Shown here one piece after another: positions 1-5,968 of a stretch of 16,103 nt of DNA. The notes under the pieces are model-generated. The model made no database searches. It was not told where the DNA came from and saw only the letters and a list, made by a program, of their open reading frames with translations. Within the stretch, counting starts at the first letter, position 1. Each line of letters opens with the position of its first letter. The position numbers and the translations under genes are program-made. The stretch is from Brevundimonas vancanneytii. Its GTDB lineage: Bacteria > Pseudomonadota > Alphaproteobacteria > Caulobacterales > Caulobacteraceae. The stretch covers positions 1 to 16,103 of the forward strand of contig CAMCIP010000024.1 in assembly GCA_945874855.1 (NCBI GenBank), given 5' to 3'.

Positions 1-75
1 TCAGAAAACCTTTGCGAACACGCCGCGAAGCTGGGAGATTCCGTCGACGCCGGGGACCCGGCGCGGGAGGGACGG

Positions 76-489
76 ATGTCCGAACTGGAGCAGCTGGCCT
101 ATCGCAGTCGCGCCCTGCTGCCGATGGACGGCCTGCTGAACATCGCCGAGATCCTCGCCTCGTGCCAGCGCAACAACTGGCGCGACGGGATCACGGGGGC
201 CCTGGCCTACAGCGACGGGCTGTTCTTTCAGGTGGTCGAGGGCCAGCCGGACGCTGTGGCCCGGCTGATGCGGCGGGTCTCGATGGATCCGCGCCATGAT
301 GGCGTCGAGGTGGTGCTGCGCCGGCCGCTGCAGGACCGGATGTTCGGTGACTGGTCGATGGCCATGCCCCGCATCAGCCCGGTCACCGCCCCGTTGATGC
401 GGCGGGCGGTTGAGGCCTCGGCCGTCGACCCCGATCTGGCGGTGACGACCCTCCTCGACCTGACGGCCATCGACGCCCTGCACAGCTGA
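76..489 (+). CDS. BLUF-domain blue-light photoreceptor (single domain)
   Basis: A 137-aa protein that is almost all BLUF domain, the flavin-binding domain that senses blue light through a hydrogen-bond switch around FAD. The family hallmarks are visible: LAYRSRA with Tyr9, Asn34 in the NN pair followed by GITG (38-41), Gln52 in FFQVVEG, DPRH (71-74), and Trp93/Met95 in WSM. By family knowledge, Tyr9 and Gln52 form the photoswitch. No output domain follows; residues 100-137 would form the C-terminal cap helices. It therefore probably signals by protein-protein contact, as short BLUF proteins do. The ATG is preceded by a strong GGGAGGGAC ribosome site. The gene ends 16 bp from the stop of a converging small membrane-protein gene. 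The partner is unknown. The family call is very secure. Confidence 0.95.
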   Translation: MSELEQLAYRSRALLPMDGLLNIAEILASCQRNNWRDGITGALAYSDGLFFQVVEGQPDAVARLMRRVSMDPRHDGVEVVLRRPLQDRMFGDWSMAMPRISPVTAPLMRRAVEASAVDPDLAVTTLLDLTAIDALHS

Positions 490-505
490 GGGCCGACGGG
501 ACGGT

Positions 506-682
506 TCACCGGGCGCGGCGGGCGGCGTCGGGCCGGGGGGTGGTCGACAGCAGGGCGCAGCCCAAGCCGATCCAGAACAGGATGTCCTGAACGCCTTCAT
601 ACTGGCCGCGCCATTGCAGCTCGAGGGCGGCCCAGATGGCGAAGCAGAGCAGGAACAGGGCAGTGATCAGGCGACGGCTCAT
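506..682 (-). CDS. Small two-helix membrane protein (58 aa)
   Basis: Unrecognised small protein. I place the start at the ATG at 682, which overlaps the stop of the preceding gene in an ATGA junction (translational coupling). An upstream in-frame extension would run through that neighbour and is rejected. Two hydrophobic segments are visible, about residues 5-20 and 28-45, separated by a short polar loop containing WRGQYEG. The C-terminal tail is arginine-rich and probably cytoplasmic. It is the last gene of a three-gene cluster of similar small proteins and converges on the BLUF gene. Existence is supported by the overlap and the coherent membrane pattern; function is unknown. Confidence 0.65.
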   Translation of the reverse strand: MSRRLITALFLLCFAIWAALELQWRGQYEGVQDILFWIGLGCALLSTTPRPDAARRAR

Positions 683-900
683 GACCTGCCTCCACGTTTG
701 CGGCTGAGGTCGATGCCGATGTCCACGGCGGACAGGCACAGGGTGGTGGCGACCGCCGGGATGATGGCGTCGCGCCACGGCTCGCCGAGCAGGATCGAGA
801 TGCCGACGGAGATCCAGACCAGCAGGATCAGGCCGATCACGGCCCAGCGGACCCAGGGCGGGTTGGTCGGCGCCGGGGTGGGCGTTTCGGGCGGGCTCAT
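679..900 (-). CDS. Small two-helix membrane protein (73 aa)
   Basis: Unrecognised small membrane protein. After a Pro/Thr-rich N-terminus (about residues 1-15) there is a Trp-bounded hydrophobic segment (about 16-38), a short loop with GEPWRD, a second apolar segment (about 44-60) and a basic tail (SRKRGG). Both ends overlap its neighbours by 4 bp (ATGA): its start overlaps the stop of the gene at 897-1109 and its stop overlaps the start of the gene at 506-682. Such tight coupling argues that the three are made together in similar amounts. No domain is recognised. Confidence 0.7.
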   Translation of the reverse strand: MSPPETPTPAPTNPPWVRWAVIGLILLVWISVGISILLGEPWRDAIIPAVATTLCLSAVDIGIDLSRKRGGRS

Positions 901-1109
901 TGGCCGCGGCCCTTGTCGAGCAGCGGCAATACGATGGCCGTCAGGGAGCCGACCGCGACGGCCAGCCAGATCACAGCGTCGTCGGTCTGGCCCTGGTACA
1001 GGCTATGGCCGATGACGCCGGCCCAGATCAGGGTCAGACCGGCGGCGGCGCCGGGGAGGGCGGCCCGGGCCTGGTGGCCGGCGCAGGGCCTGGAGTTTCC
1101 GTCATCCAT
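897..1109 (-). CDS. Small two-helix membrane protein (70 aa), first gene of cluster
   Basis: Unrecognised small membrane protein. The start is the ATG at 1109, preceded by a GAAGAGGGA ribosome site. The longer in-frame extension to 1292 would run back into the TraB/GumN gene and is arginine-rich nonsense, so it is rejected. A polar, Cys-containing N-terminus (about 1-18) leads to one apolar segment (about 19-40), the loop YQGQTDD, a second apolar segment (about 46-65) and the basic end KGRGQ. The topology matches the two downstream genes. It lies 121 bp downstream of the TraB/GumN gene on the same strand, so it could be a distal part of that operon or have its own promoter. Confidence 0.7.
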   Translation of the reverse strand: MDDGNSRPCAGHQARAALPGAAAGLTLIWAGVIGHSLYQGQTDDAVIWLAVAVGSLTAIVLPLLDKGRGQ

Positions 1110-1191
1110 GGGATTCCCTCTTCCTGGCGTGAGCTCGAACGACGCGGGGCGGCGGCGGCGGGGCAGGCGGCCCCGAGGCTGACGGCCCGCG

Positions 1192-1212
1192 CGCCGGGGT
1201 CGACCCCCGGCG
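1192..1212 (-). terminator. Possible hairpin terminator after the TraB/GumN gene
   Basis: A perfect 8-bp inverted repeat, CGCCGGGG/CCCCGGCG, with a 5-nt loop, lies 19 nt past the stop of the TraB/GumN gene. There is no T-run after it on the minus strand, so intrinsic termination is not assured. It could instead be a partial terminator or an mRNA-stabilising stem before the small membrane-protein cluster. Confidence 0.35.
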
Positions 1213-1230
1213 ACGCGGCCCGGGGCGGTG

Positions 1231-2193
1231 TTAGCGGACCCGCTCGGCGACGACGCCGCGGTCGGCCAGGATTTCCTGGACGCTGTCGTCACCGGCGAGG
1301 TGGGCGGCCCCCACGGCGATGAAGACGGTGCCTGACCCGGCGAGCAGGGTCTCGATCTGACCGGCCCAGTTGGTGTTCCGGCGGGTCAGAATGGCGTCGT
1401 AGAGCTCGACGCTCTGGCTCTGCATTTCAGTGACGCCCAGACGCTCGATTCCGTCGACGTCGCCCACGGCCCAGGCGTCAACGAGTCCGTCAAGGGAGGC
1501 GGTAGCGTTTTCGAAGTCCGCCAGCGTGGCGCGCAGAAAGGCCAGCTGGGTGTCCTCGCTGAGGCCCGCCAGCATCTGGATCTGGCTCTCGAGCGTCTCG
1601 AGCCCCTTGATCGGCTTGCCGGCGGCCTGGGCGCGGCTGCGCAGAACCAGTTCCACGCCGGAGTTGGCGTCATAGCCGGCTTTGGTCAGGGGGGCGACGG
1701 CCAGAGACAGACCCACCAGCCACGGGCGCAGGGGGTCCAGCTGGGCCGCCGAGGCGCCGATGCTCTGGGCCGCCACGTCAAGGGTGGCGATCTCCTCGGC
1801 GGTCAGCAGGCTGGACAGGGGACGGCTCGGCGAGATCCCGTACTGCGCCATAAGCGGCTGGGCGGCGGCCACGTCGTCGGGGTTGGTGATCTCGAACCAG
1901 ATCTCGTCCGAGGCATCGAAGGCCGCGTCGACGACCGGGCTGCCCCAGGCGGTGGTGGGGCGCAGCACGTGGACGGTGCCGAACAGATAGATGGTCGAGT
2001 CCGCGTCCCTGATCACCCACAGGGCGGGGCCGGAGCCGGCTGCGGCCTGGGGCACGGCCGCCGGGGCGGTCTGGGCGGCGGCTTCCAGCGGCTGGGCCAG
2101 CAGGGCGGCGGCGAGGCCGAGGCCGAGGACGGCACCCAGGGCGTTGCGGCCGACGGCGGCGGCGGAGGTCTTCAGGCGGGAGGCGAAGGTCAT
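1231..2193 (-). CDS. TraB/GumN family secreted protein
   Basis: A 320-aa protein of the TraB/PrgY/GumN family (Pfam TraB), related to the TIKI metalloproteases. An Ala/Leu-rich export signal covers about residues 15-40 and ends near AAAQ, so the mature protein should be periplasmic or membrane-tethered. The family body starts with LWVIRD, then the hallmark GTVH (72-75) and DEIWFE (96-101). It closes with the second hallmark GAAHL (295-299) and the usual short tail. The two His-bearing motifs are the proposed metal-binding elements of the family. The start at 2193 has AAAGGA upstream; a much longer in-frame reading overlaps the next gene and is rejected. It is the last gene of the XRE operon, 59 bp after the six-helix membrane protein. 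The substrate is unknown. Confidence 0.9.
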   Translation of the reverse strand: MTFASRLKTSAAAVGRNALGAVLGLGLAAALLAQPLEAAAQTAPAAVPQAAAGSGPALWVIRDADSTIYLFGTVHVLRPTTAWGSPVVDAAFDASDEIWFEITNPDDVAAAQPLMAQYGISPSRPLSSLLTAEEIATLDVAAQSIGASAAQLDPLRPWLVGLSLAVAPLTKAGYDANSGVELVLRSRAQAAGKPIKGLETLESQIQMLAGLSEDTQLAFLRATLADFENATASLDGLVDAWAVGDVDGIERLGVTEMQSQSVELYDAILTRRNTNWAGQIETLLAGSGTVFIAVGAAHLAGDDSVQEILADRGVVAERVR

Positions 2194-2252
2194 GACGTGA
2201 GGTCCTTTCAGGGGAGAGGAAGAGGCGGAGGAGGAAGGGAGGGCCCGGCGCG

Positions 2253-2834
2253 TCATTTGAGGCCCCGGCGGGCGGTGACGATCACGGAGGCGAGGAGGTA
2301 GACGGTCATCAGGATCCCGATCATGCCCCAGGCGGTGACGCCCGAGATCAGGCCGAGACGTTCGGCGGCGGCATAGAGGAACAGGGCCAGCTGCAGGGCC
2401 CAGAAGGCCAAGGCGCTGGTTTCCCACATGACCCGCCGCAGCAGTTCGTCGGCGCGCCGCCACAGCATCCAGTTGGCGACCGACTGCGCCGCCAGCAGCA
2501 CGACAACGGCGATCATGACGACGTCGGGCGACAGCCACTCGAGCGCGAACAGGGGCAGCAGCAGCATGACGCCGGCCAGGGCCGACACCACGATCTGCAG
2601 GACGCCGCAGCCCTTGGGCACGCTGGACGGGCGGGTGGCCATGACCACGGCCATGGCGCCGCCCAGCATGATCAGCATGGCGCCCATCAGCAGGGCCAGG
2701 GCGTCGTCCCACGGCATGCCGCCGGATTCGAAACTGTGGCCGATCCAGCCGCCGACGACGGCCCCGCCGGCGGCCAGCAAGAGGCCTCCGGCGATGCGCA
2801 GGGGCAGGGGAAGGGGACGGTCTTCGGTGGCCAT
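2253..2834 (-). CDS. Six-helix integral membrane protein, unknown function
   Basis: A 193-aa hydrophobic protein with about six transmembrane segments (roughly 12-33, 44-66, 79-97, 102-124, 138-156 and 163-186). A basic/acidic loop, WRRADELLRR (125-134), follows helix 4, and the C-terminus RRGLK is basic. I do not recognise a family. The ATG lies 2 bp after the stop of the XRE regulator gene. Its ribosome site (GGAGAA) lies inside the end of that gene, so the two are translationally linked. The close pairing with a tiny XRE regulator resembles widespread regulator/membrane-protein pairs whose targets remain uncertain. Confidence 0.85.
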   Translation of the reverse strand: MATEDRPLPLPLRIAGGLLLAAGGAVVGGWIGHSFESGGMPWDDALALLMGAMLIMLGGAMAVVMATRPSSVPKGCGVLQIVVSALAGVMLLLPLFALEWLSPDVVMIAVVVLLAAQSVANWMLWRRADELLRRVMWETSALAFWALQLALFLYAAAERLGLISGVTAWGMIGILMTVYLLASVIVTARRGLK

Positions 2835-2836
2835 GT

Positions 2837-3028
2837 TCAGTTCTCCGAGAAGATGGCTTCGATCGGCTGGTCGAAGACGCGGGCGATCTTGAAGGCGAGG
2901 GGCAGGGAGGGGTCGTAGCGACCGGTCTCCAGGGCGTTGACGGTCTGGCGCGAGACGCCCAGCCGATCGGCCAGATCGGCCTGGGACCAGTCGCGTTCGG
3001 CGCGGAGGATCTTGAGACGGTTGTTCAT
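2837..3028 (-). CDS. XRE-family helix-turn-helix transcriptional regulator (63 aa)
   Basis: A minimal DNA-binding protein that is essentially one Cro/C1-type HTH. The motif runs about residues 15-35 (SQADLADRLGVSRQTVNALE), followed by the typical ETGRYDPSLPLAFKIA stretch and a short acidic tail ending near 63. There is no ligand or dimerisation domain. The length and sequence type fit the compact regulators that accompany small membrane proteins in many bacteria. The start has GAGGCGG upstream and lies 7 bp after the preceding membrane-protein gene. It probably controls its own operon by binding the repeated half-sites around the promoter at 3502-3582; this is an inference from layout. Confidence 0.93.
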   Translation of the reverse strand: MNNRLKILRAERDWSQADLADRLGVSRQTVNALETGRYDPSLPLAFKIARVFDQPIEAIFSEN

Positions 3029-3035
3029 GTCCGCC

Positions 3036-3491
3036 TCACCGGTGCCTGAGCCACCAGCCGGCCCAGGCGAGAAGATACCCGGCGAGCTGGAACAGGATGA
3101 TCGTCATGATGCCTGCGGCAAACAGGTCGGCGGGCGAGTTGCCCAGCTTGGCGGGCAGAGGGGCGTCGTCAGCCTGCAGGGCCATGGCGACGAGCAGGAC
3201 GCCGCCGACCGCCATGCCACCCGAACCGCCCCACCACCAGGCCCATTTGTGGGCCTCGCGCGCCGCTTCATCGATGCGCTGCCACCAGACGACGCAGACG
3301 GCGAAGGTGAGGGCGAAGGCGGCGGACAGAATCGCCACGGTGGCGACCGCGCCCATGGATCCGGGCAGGTCCTCGAACATGGCGGCCCCGGCCCCGGCCA
3401 GTCCGCCGATCACCATCACGCCGACGATCAGGCCGATGTAGGTCCAGAGGCCGGGAGGGCGCTTGGGCTTCGGATCGGGCTGGGTGGACAT
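3036..3491 (-). CDS. Four-helix membrane protein, first gene of XRE operon
   Basis: A 151-aa protein. The N-terminus is Pro/Lys-rich and cytosolic-looking (1-14), followed by four hydrophobic segments (about 15-38, 48-70, 88-106 and 122-147). A charged amphipathic stretch after helix 2 (QRIDEAAREAHKWAWWW, 71-87) is striking and probably lies on the membrane surface. I chose the ATG at 3491, which has AGGGAA eight bases upstream. A TTG nine codons earlier gives a longer form but would sit on the operator-like repeat. No named family is recognised. Its place ahead of a mini XRE gene suggests that it senses or alters something in the membrane under that regulator's control. Confidence 0.85.
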   Translation of the reverse strand: MSTQPDPKPKRPPGLWTYIGLIVGVMVIGGLAGAGAAMFEDLPGSMGAVATVAILSAAFALTFAVCVVWWQRIDEAAREAHKWAWWWGGSGGMAVGGVLLVAMALQADDAPLPAKLGNSPADLFAAGIMTIILFQLAGYLLAWAGWWLRHR

Positions 3492-3501
3492 GGCATCGGT
3501 T

Positions 3502-3520
3502 CCCTGTCGATATGACAAGG
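3502..3520. promoter_or_regulatory. Operator-like inverted repeat over the transcription start
   Basis: CCCTGTC (3502-3508) and GACAAGG (3514-3520) form an imperfect inverted repeat around a 5-nt AT-rich centre. It lies directly downstream of the -10 element, where a repressor would block initiation. The same half-site family recurs upstream of the -35 as CCTTGTC (3555-3561) and GCTTGTC (3576-3582). The mini XRE protein encoded in the operon is the obvious candidate ligand (inference). Confidence 0.45.
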
Positions 3521-3522
3521 GT

Positions 3523-3550
3523 GTTTTACATCCGCCGCCCAGAATGTCAA
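3523..3550 (-). promoter_or_regulatory. Promoter of the XRE/TraB operon
   Basis: Reading the minus strand, a perfect -35 TTGACA (3550-3545) is followed after 16 nt by a -10-like TAAAAC (3528-3523). The start codon of the first operon gene is 31 nt further on. It is one of the strongest sigma70-like promoters in the window, and sequences around it are unusually AT-rich for this DNA. Confidence 0.65.
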
Positions 3551-3552
3551 GC

Positions 3553-3578
3553 AGCCTTGTCTAAAAGTCCGCAAGGCT
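3553..3578. repeat. Inverted repeat between rmuC stop and XRE promoter
   Basis: AGCCTTG (3553-3559) and CAAGGCT (3572-3578) flank a 12-nt spacer. The repeat starts 9 nt beyond the rmuC stop and ends just upstream of the -35 box of the XRE operon. It could act as a weak rmuC terminator stem, although it lacks a T-run after the stem, or as part of an upstream operator. The half-sites match those at 3502-3520, which favours the operator reading. Confidence 0.4.
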
Positions 3579-3586
3579 TGTCCTGT

Positions 3587-4843
3587 CTAGTCTGCGGCCC
3601 CCGATGGCGGAGCGATCAGCTCCGGTCGTGACAGGGCGCGGGGGGTCGGTTCGACGGCGGTCAGTTCGCCCAGGTCCTTGCCTTCGTGATCGACCTGCAG
3701 GTCCTCGAACCGGCGCGCCGAGACCATGACCTGGCTCTCCAGCGAGCCGACGAACTGGTTGTACTTGGCGACGGCGCGGCCCAGGGCCGTGCCGACGTCT
3801 GCGGCGTGACCGCCCATGACCGACAGGCGCTTGTAAAGCTCCTTGCCCAGTTTCGCGACGTCCTCAGCGTTCTTCGCCTGCTCCTCGGCGCGCCAGCCAT
3901 AGGCGACGGCCTTGCACAGGGCGAACAGGGTGGTGGGGGTAACGATGACCACGCGCGAGGCCATGGCCGTGGTCATCAGATCGGGGTCGTGGTCGAGGGC
4001 GGCGGCCAGGAAGGCGTCGCCGGGCACGAACATGGCCACGAAGTCGGGGCTGGGCCTGAACTGGTCCTGATAGGCCTTGGACGACAGCTGGCGGACGTGG
4101 GTCTTCATGCTGGCGGCGGTGCGCAGGGAGGCGGCGCGGGCCTGGGCCTCCTCGTCGCCGTCGGCGGCGTCGCCGAAGGCCAGGGAGACCTTGGCGTCGA
4201 TCACGAACATGCCGCCGCCGGGCAGGCGCACGATGAAGTCCGGCCGCTGCTGCCGTCCGTCGTCGTCGGCCGAGGAGGTCTGTTCGGTGAAGTCGAAGCG
4301 CCCGGCCATGCCGGCGGCCTCCAGAACATTGCGGCAGGTCTGCTCGCCCCAGCGGCCGCGCCGCCCGGTGTTGCCGCGCAGGGCCTCAGTCAGGCGCCGC
4401 GCCTCGTCGCGGGTGGCGGAAGAGGCCAGCATCAGCTGGGCCAGCTGCTCCTTCAGCCCGCCCGTCTCCTCGGTGCGGGTCTTCTCCAGCGCCGCGACAT
4501 GCTGCTGGAACTGGGCCAGGGTGTCGGCCACAGGCTTGAGCTGGGCCTCCAGCCGCTGCTGGGCCATCAGCTCGCGATTGCGGAAGGTCTCGTCGGTGCG
4601 CTTCAGCAGGGCCTCGGCCGCGGCCTCGGCCTGCTGGCCGGCCTGGGCCCGCAGGAACTCGGACTGGGCCGCGGCCTGGTCCTCGGCCACGCGCAGGCGG
4701 GCCTCGGTCTCGGCGAAGCGCTCGCGCAGCTCCCAGGCCCGGGTCTCGGCGGCCGCGGCACGGCGGCGCTCCATCAGGGCCCAGGCGAGGGCGATGACGG
4801 CGATCAGGCCGGCGGCGAGGGTCAGGGCGAATTCTGCGTTCAT
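3587..4843 (-). CDS. rmuC: DNA recombination protein RmuC
   Basis: A 418-aa RmuC homologue. It has an N-terminal membrane anchor (about 6-24), then a long Ala/Glu/Gln-rich coiled coil (about 28-155), then the conserved nuclease-like domain. That domain opens with RGRWGE (162-167), followed by PDFIVRLPGG (201-210) and DAK (216-218), which fits a PD-(D/E)XK-type active site. The helical C-terminal region contains the conserved FVPGDAF and TPTTLFALCK blocks. RmuC is known to limit DNA inversion and rearrangement, and its membrane anchor suggests action at the inner face of the envelope. It is separated from recR by 189 bp of unusual sequence and probably has its own promoter there. Length is normal for the family. 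Confidence 0.95.
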   Translation of the reverse strand: MNAEFALTLAAGLIAVIALAWALMERRRAAAAETRAWELRERFAETEARLRVAEDQAAAQSEFLRAQAGQQAEAAAEALLKRTDETFRNRELMAQQRLEAQLKPVADTLAQFQQHVAALEKTRTEETGGLKEQLAQLMLASSATRDEARRLTEALRGNTGRRGRWGEQTCRNVLEAAGMAGRFDFTEQTSSADDDGRQQRPDFIVRLPGGGMFVIDAKVSLAFGDAADGDEEAQARAASLRTAASMKTHVRQLSSKAYQDQFRPSPDFVAMFVPGDAFLAAALDHDPDLMTTAMASRVVIVTPTTLFALCKAVAYGWRAEEQAKNAEDVAKLGKELYKRLSVMGGHAADVGTALGRAVAKYNQFVGSLESQVMVSARRFEDLQVDHEGKDLGELTAVEPTPRALSRPELIAPPSGAAD

Positions 4844-4927
4844 GGTCCGTTCCTTAGCGGGAGTCGCGGGGTGGGACCATCGCCTCGCCTCACGTCAGAA
4901 CCGGTCGGATGCCCGCGAGAAAAAAGC

Positions 4928-4954
4928 GAGTCCATCGAGTCCATCGAGTCTATC
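4928..4954. repeat. Three tandem copies of a 9-bp unit, each with a GANTC site
   Basis: GAGTCCATC (4928-4936), GAGTCCATC (4937-4945) and GAGTCTATC (4946-4954) lie head to tail. Each copy begins with GAGTC, a GANTC site, the target of the CcrM methyltransferase in Caulobacterales. A fourth GAGTC is at 4861-4865. The repeats are flanked by GCCCGCGA (4911-4918) and its inverted copy TCGCGGGC (4968-4975). They lie between recR and rmuC. Confidence 0.85.
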
Positions 4955-4979
4955 TGACGCGAGGTCATCGCGGGCGCTC

Positions 4980-4985
4980 ATTCTA
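4980..4985 (-). promoter_or_regulatory. Candidate -10 element for rmuC (TAGAAT)
   Basis: On the minus strand a good -10 hexamer, TAGAAT, lies 137 nt before the rmuC start codon. No convincing -35 is seen 16-18 nt upstream. If used, the start would be near 4973, and the GAGTC repeats would lie in the 5' untranslated leader. A start closer to rmuC is equally possible. Confidence 0.25.
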
Positions 4986-5032
4986 CCCCAGGCCGGGGCG
5001 GCGCCTGACCGATCCCCGATGTCCCGGCGACG

Positions 5033-5635
5033 TCACACCGGTCGACGGGCCCGAAGCGCCTGGACGATGGTGCCGTCGTCCAGCCAGTCCAGCTCGCCGC
5101 CGACGGGGACGCCGCGGGCCAGGGTGGTGACCTCGGCGCCGGCCCCCGCCAGCCGCTCGACCAGATAGTGGGCCGTGGTCTGGCCGTCGACGGTGGCGGG
5201 CAGGGCCAGCACCACCTCGGTCGCCTCGCCGCCACGCACCCGGCCGACCAGTTCGGTGACCCGCAGCGAGTCCGGCCCGACGCCGTCGAGGGCCGACAAC
5301 AGGCCGCCCAGTACGTGATAGCGGCCGCGAAAGGCGCCGGACCGCTCCAGCGCCCACAGGGCCCCGGCCTCCTCGACCACGCAGATCAGGCCGGTCTGGC
5401 GCGCCGGGTCGCCGCAGATGGCGCAGGGGTCGCGGGTGTCGGGCGTGCCGCAGACCGAGCAGGACTTCACCTTGGCGGCGGTGTCGGCCAGCGCCTCGGC
5501 CAGGGGGATCAGCAGCTGGTCGCGGCGTTTCAGCAGGGCCAGGGCCGCGCGCCGGGCCGAGCGCGGTCCGAGGCCCGGAAGCTTGGCCAGCAGGGCGATC
5601 AGCCGCTCGATCTCGGGTCCGGCGGAGGCGGCCAA
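5033..5635 (-). CDS. recR: Recombination protein RecR
   Basis: A 200-aa RecR, the ring-forming partner of RecF/RecO that helps load RecA at gapped DNA. Visible in order: the helix-hairpin-helix KLPGLGPRSARR (18-29); a four-cysteine zinc finger (Cys59, 62, 71 and 74); the Toprim domain from about 82 (LICVVEE); and the conserved C-terminal GVPVGGELDWLDDGTI. Length is standard. The start appears to be a TTG at 5635, one base after the ybaB stop. No ATG or GTG is available upstream in frame, and the N-terminus MAASAGPEIERL fits alphaproteobacterial RecR. No clear ribosome site is seen, so translation is probably coupled to ybaB. It is the last gene of the dnaX-ybaB-recR unit. Confidence 0.96.
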   Translation of the reverse strand: MAASAGPEIERLIALLAKLPGLGPRSARRAALALLKRRDQLLIPLAEALADTAAKVKSCSVCGTPDTRDPCAICGDPARQTGLICVVEEAGALWALERSGAFRGRYHVLGGLLSALDGVGPDSLRVTELVGRVRGGEATEVVLALPATVDGQTTAHYLVERLAGAGAEVTTLARGVPVGGELDWLDDGTIVQALRARRPV

Positions 5636-5636
5636 G

Positions 5637-5966
5637 TCAGAACAGCTTGGGCATGCCGGGCAGGTTCATCCCGGCCATGGGGCCGGCGGCCTCGCGCATC
5701 AGCTCGGCGTTGACCGCGTCAAGCCTGCGCTTGGCGTCGGCGTGGGCGGCGACGATCAGGTCGGCGAGGATCTCGCCCTCGCCGGGCTGCATCAGGCTGT
5801 CGTCGATGGCGACGCGGGTGATCTCGCCGGGGCCCTTGAGCGCGACGGTGACCAGGCCCCCGCCGGAGCTGCCCTCGGCAGTGGTTTCGGCCATGCGGGC
5901 CTGGGCCTCCTGCAGCTTCTGCTGCATGGCCTGGGCCTGTTTCATCAGTTCGGTGAGGTCTTTCAT
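5637..5966 (-). CDS. ybaB: YbaB/EbfC family nucleoid-associated protein
   Basis: A 109-aa member of the YbaB/EbfC family, small dimeric DNA-binding proteins thought to organise the nucleoid. The signature is clear: an N-terminal Gln-rich helix (MKQAQAMQQKLQEAQARM), a Gly-rich turn (SSGGG), the central strand VTVALKGPGEITRVAIDDSL, and a C-terminal helix with AHADAKRRLDAVNAELM. It is placed between dnaX and recR, as in many bacteria. The 42-bp gap after dnaX carries a switchable hairpin pattern (5969-5998), and no purine-rich ribosome site lies immediately before the ATG. Confidence 0.95.
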   Translation of the reverse strand: MKDLTELMKQAQAMQQKLQEAQARMAETTAEGSSGGGLVTVALKGPGEITRVAIDDSLMQPGEGEILADLIVAAHADAKRRLDAVNAELMREAAGPMAGMNLPGMPKLF

Positions 5967-5968
5967 GG

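Noticed and set aside
1..600. 199-codon open frame on - across the BLUF gene
   Set aside because: Opposite a BLUF gene with all flavin-site residues and a strong ribosome site; the reverse translation is Arg/Pro/His-rich.
2194..2712. N-terminal extension of the TraB/GumN protein
   Set aside because: It overlaps the six-helix membrane-protein gene in another frame and is Arg/Gly/His-rich; the signal peptide begins at 2193.
3686..4957. 423-codon open frame on + opposite rmuC
   Set aside because: Pure shadow of rmuC, with a Gly/Leu/His-rich composition and no domain.
4909..5130. Small + frame of 73 codons in the rmuC-recR gap
   Set aside because: It runs into the end of recR on the opposite strand, is very Arg/Pro-rich, and starts on the tandem repeat; no support for coding.
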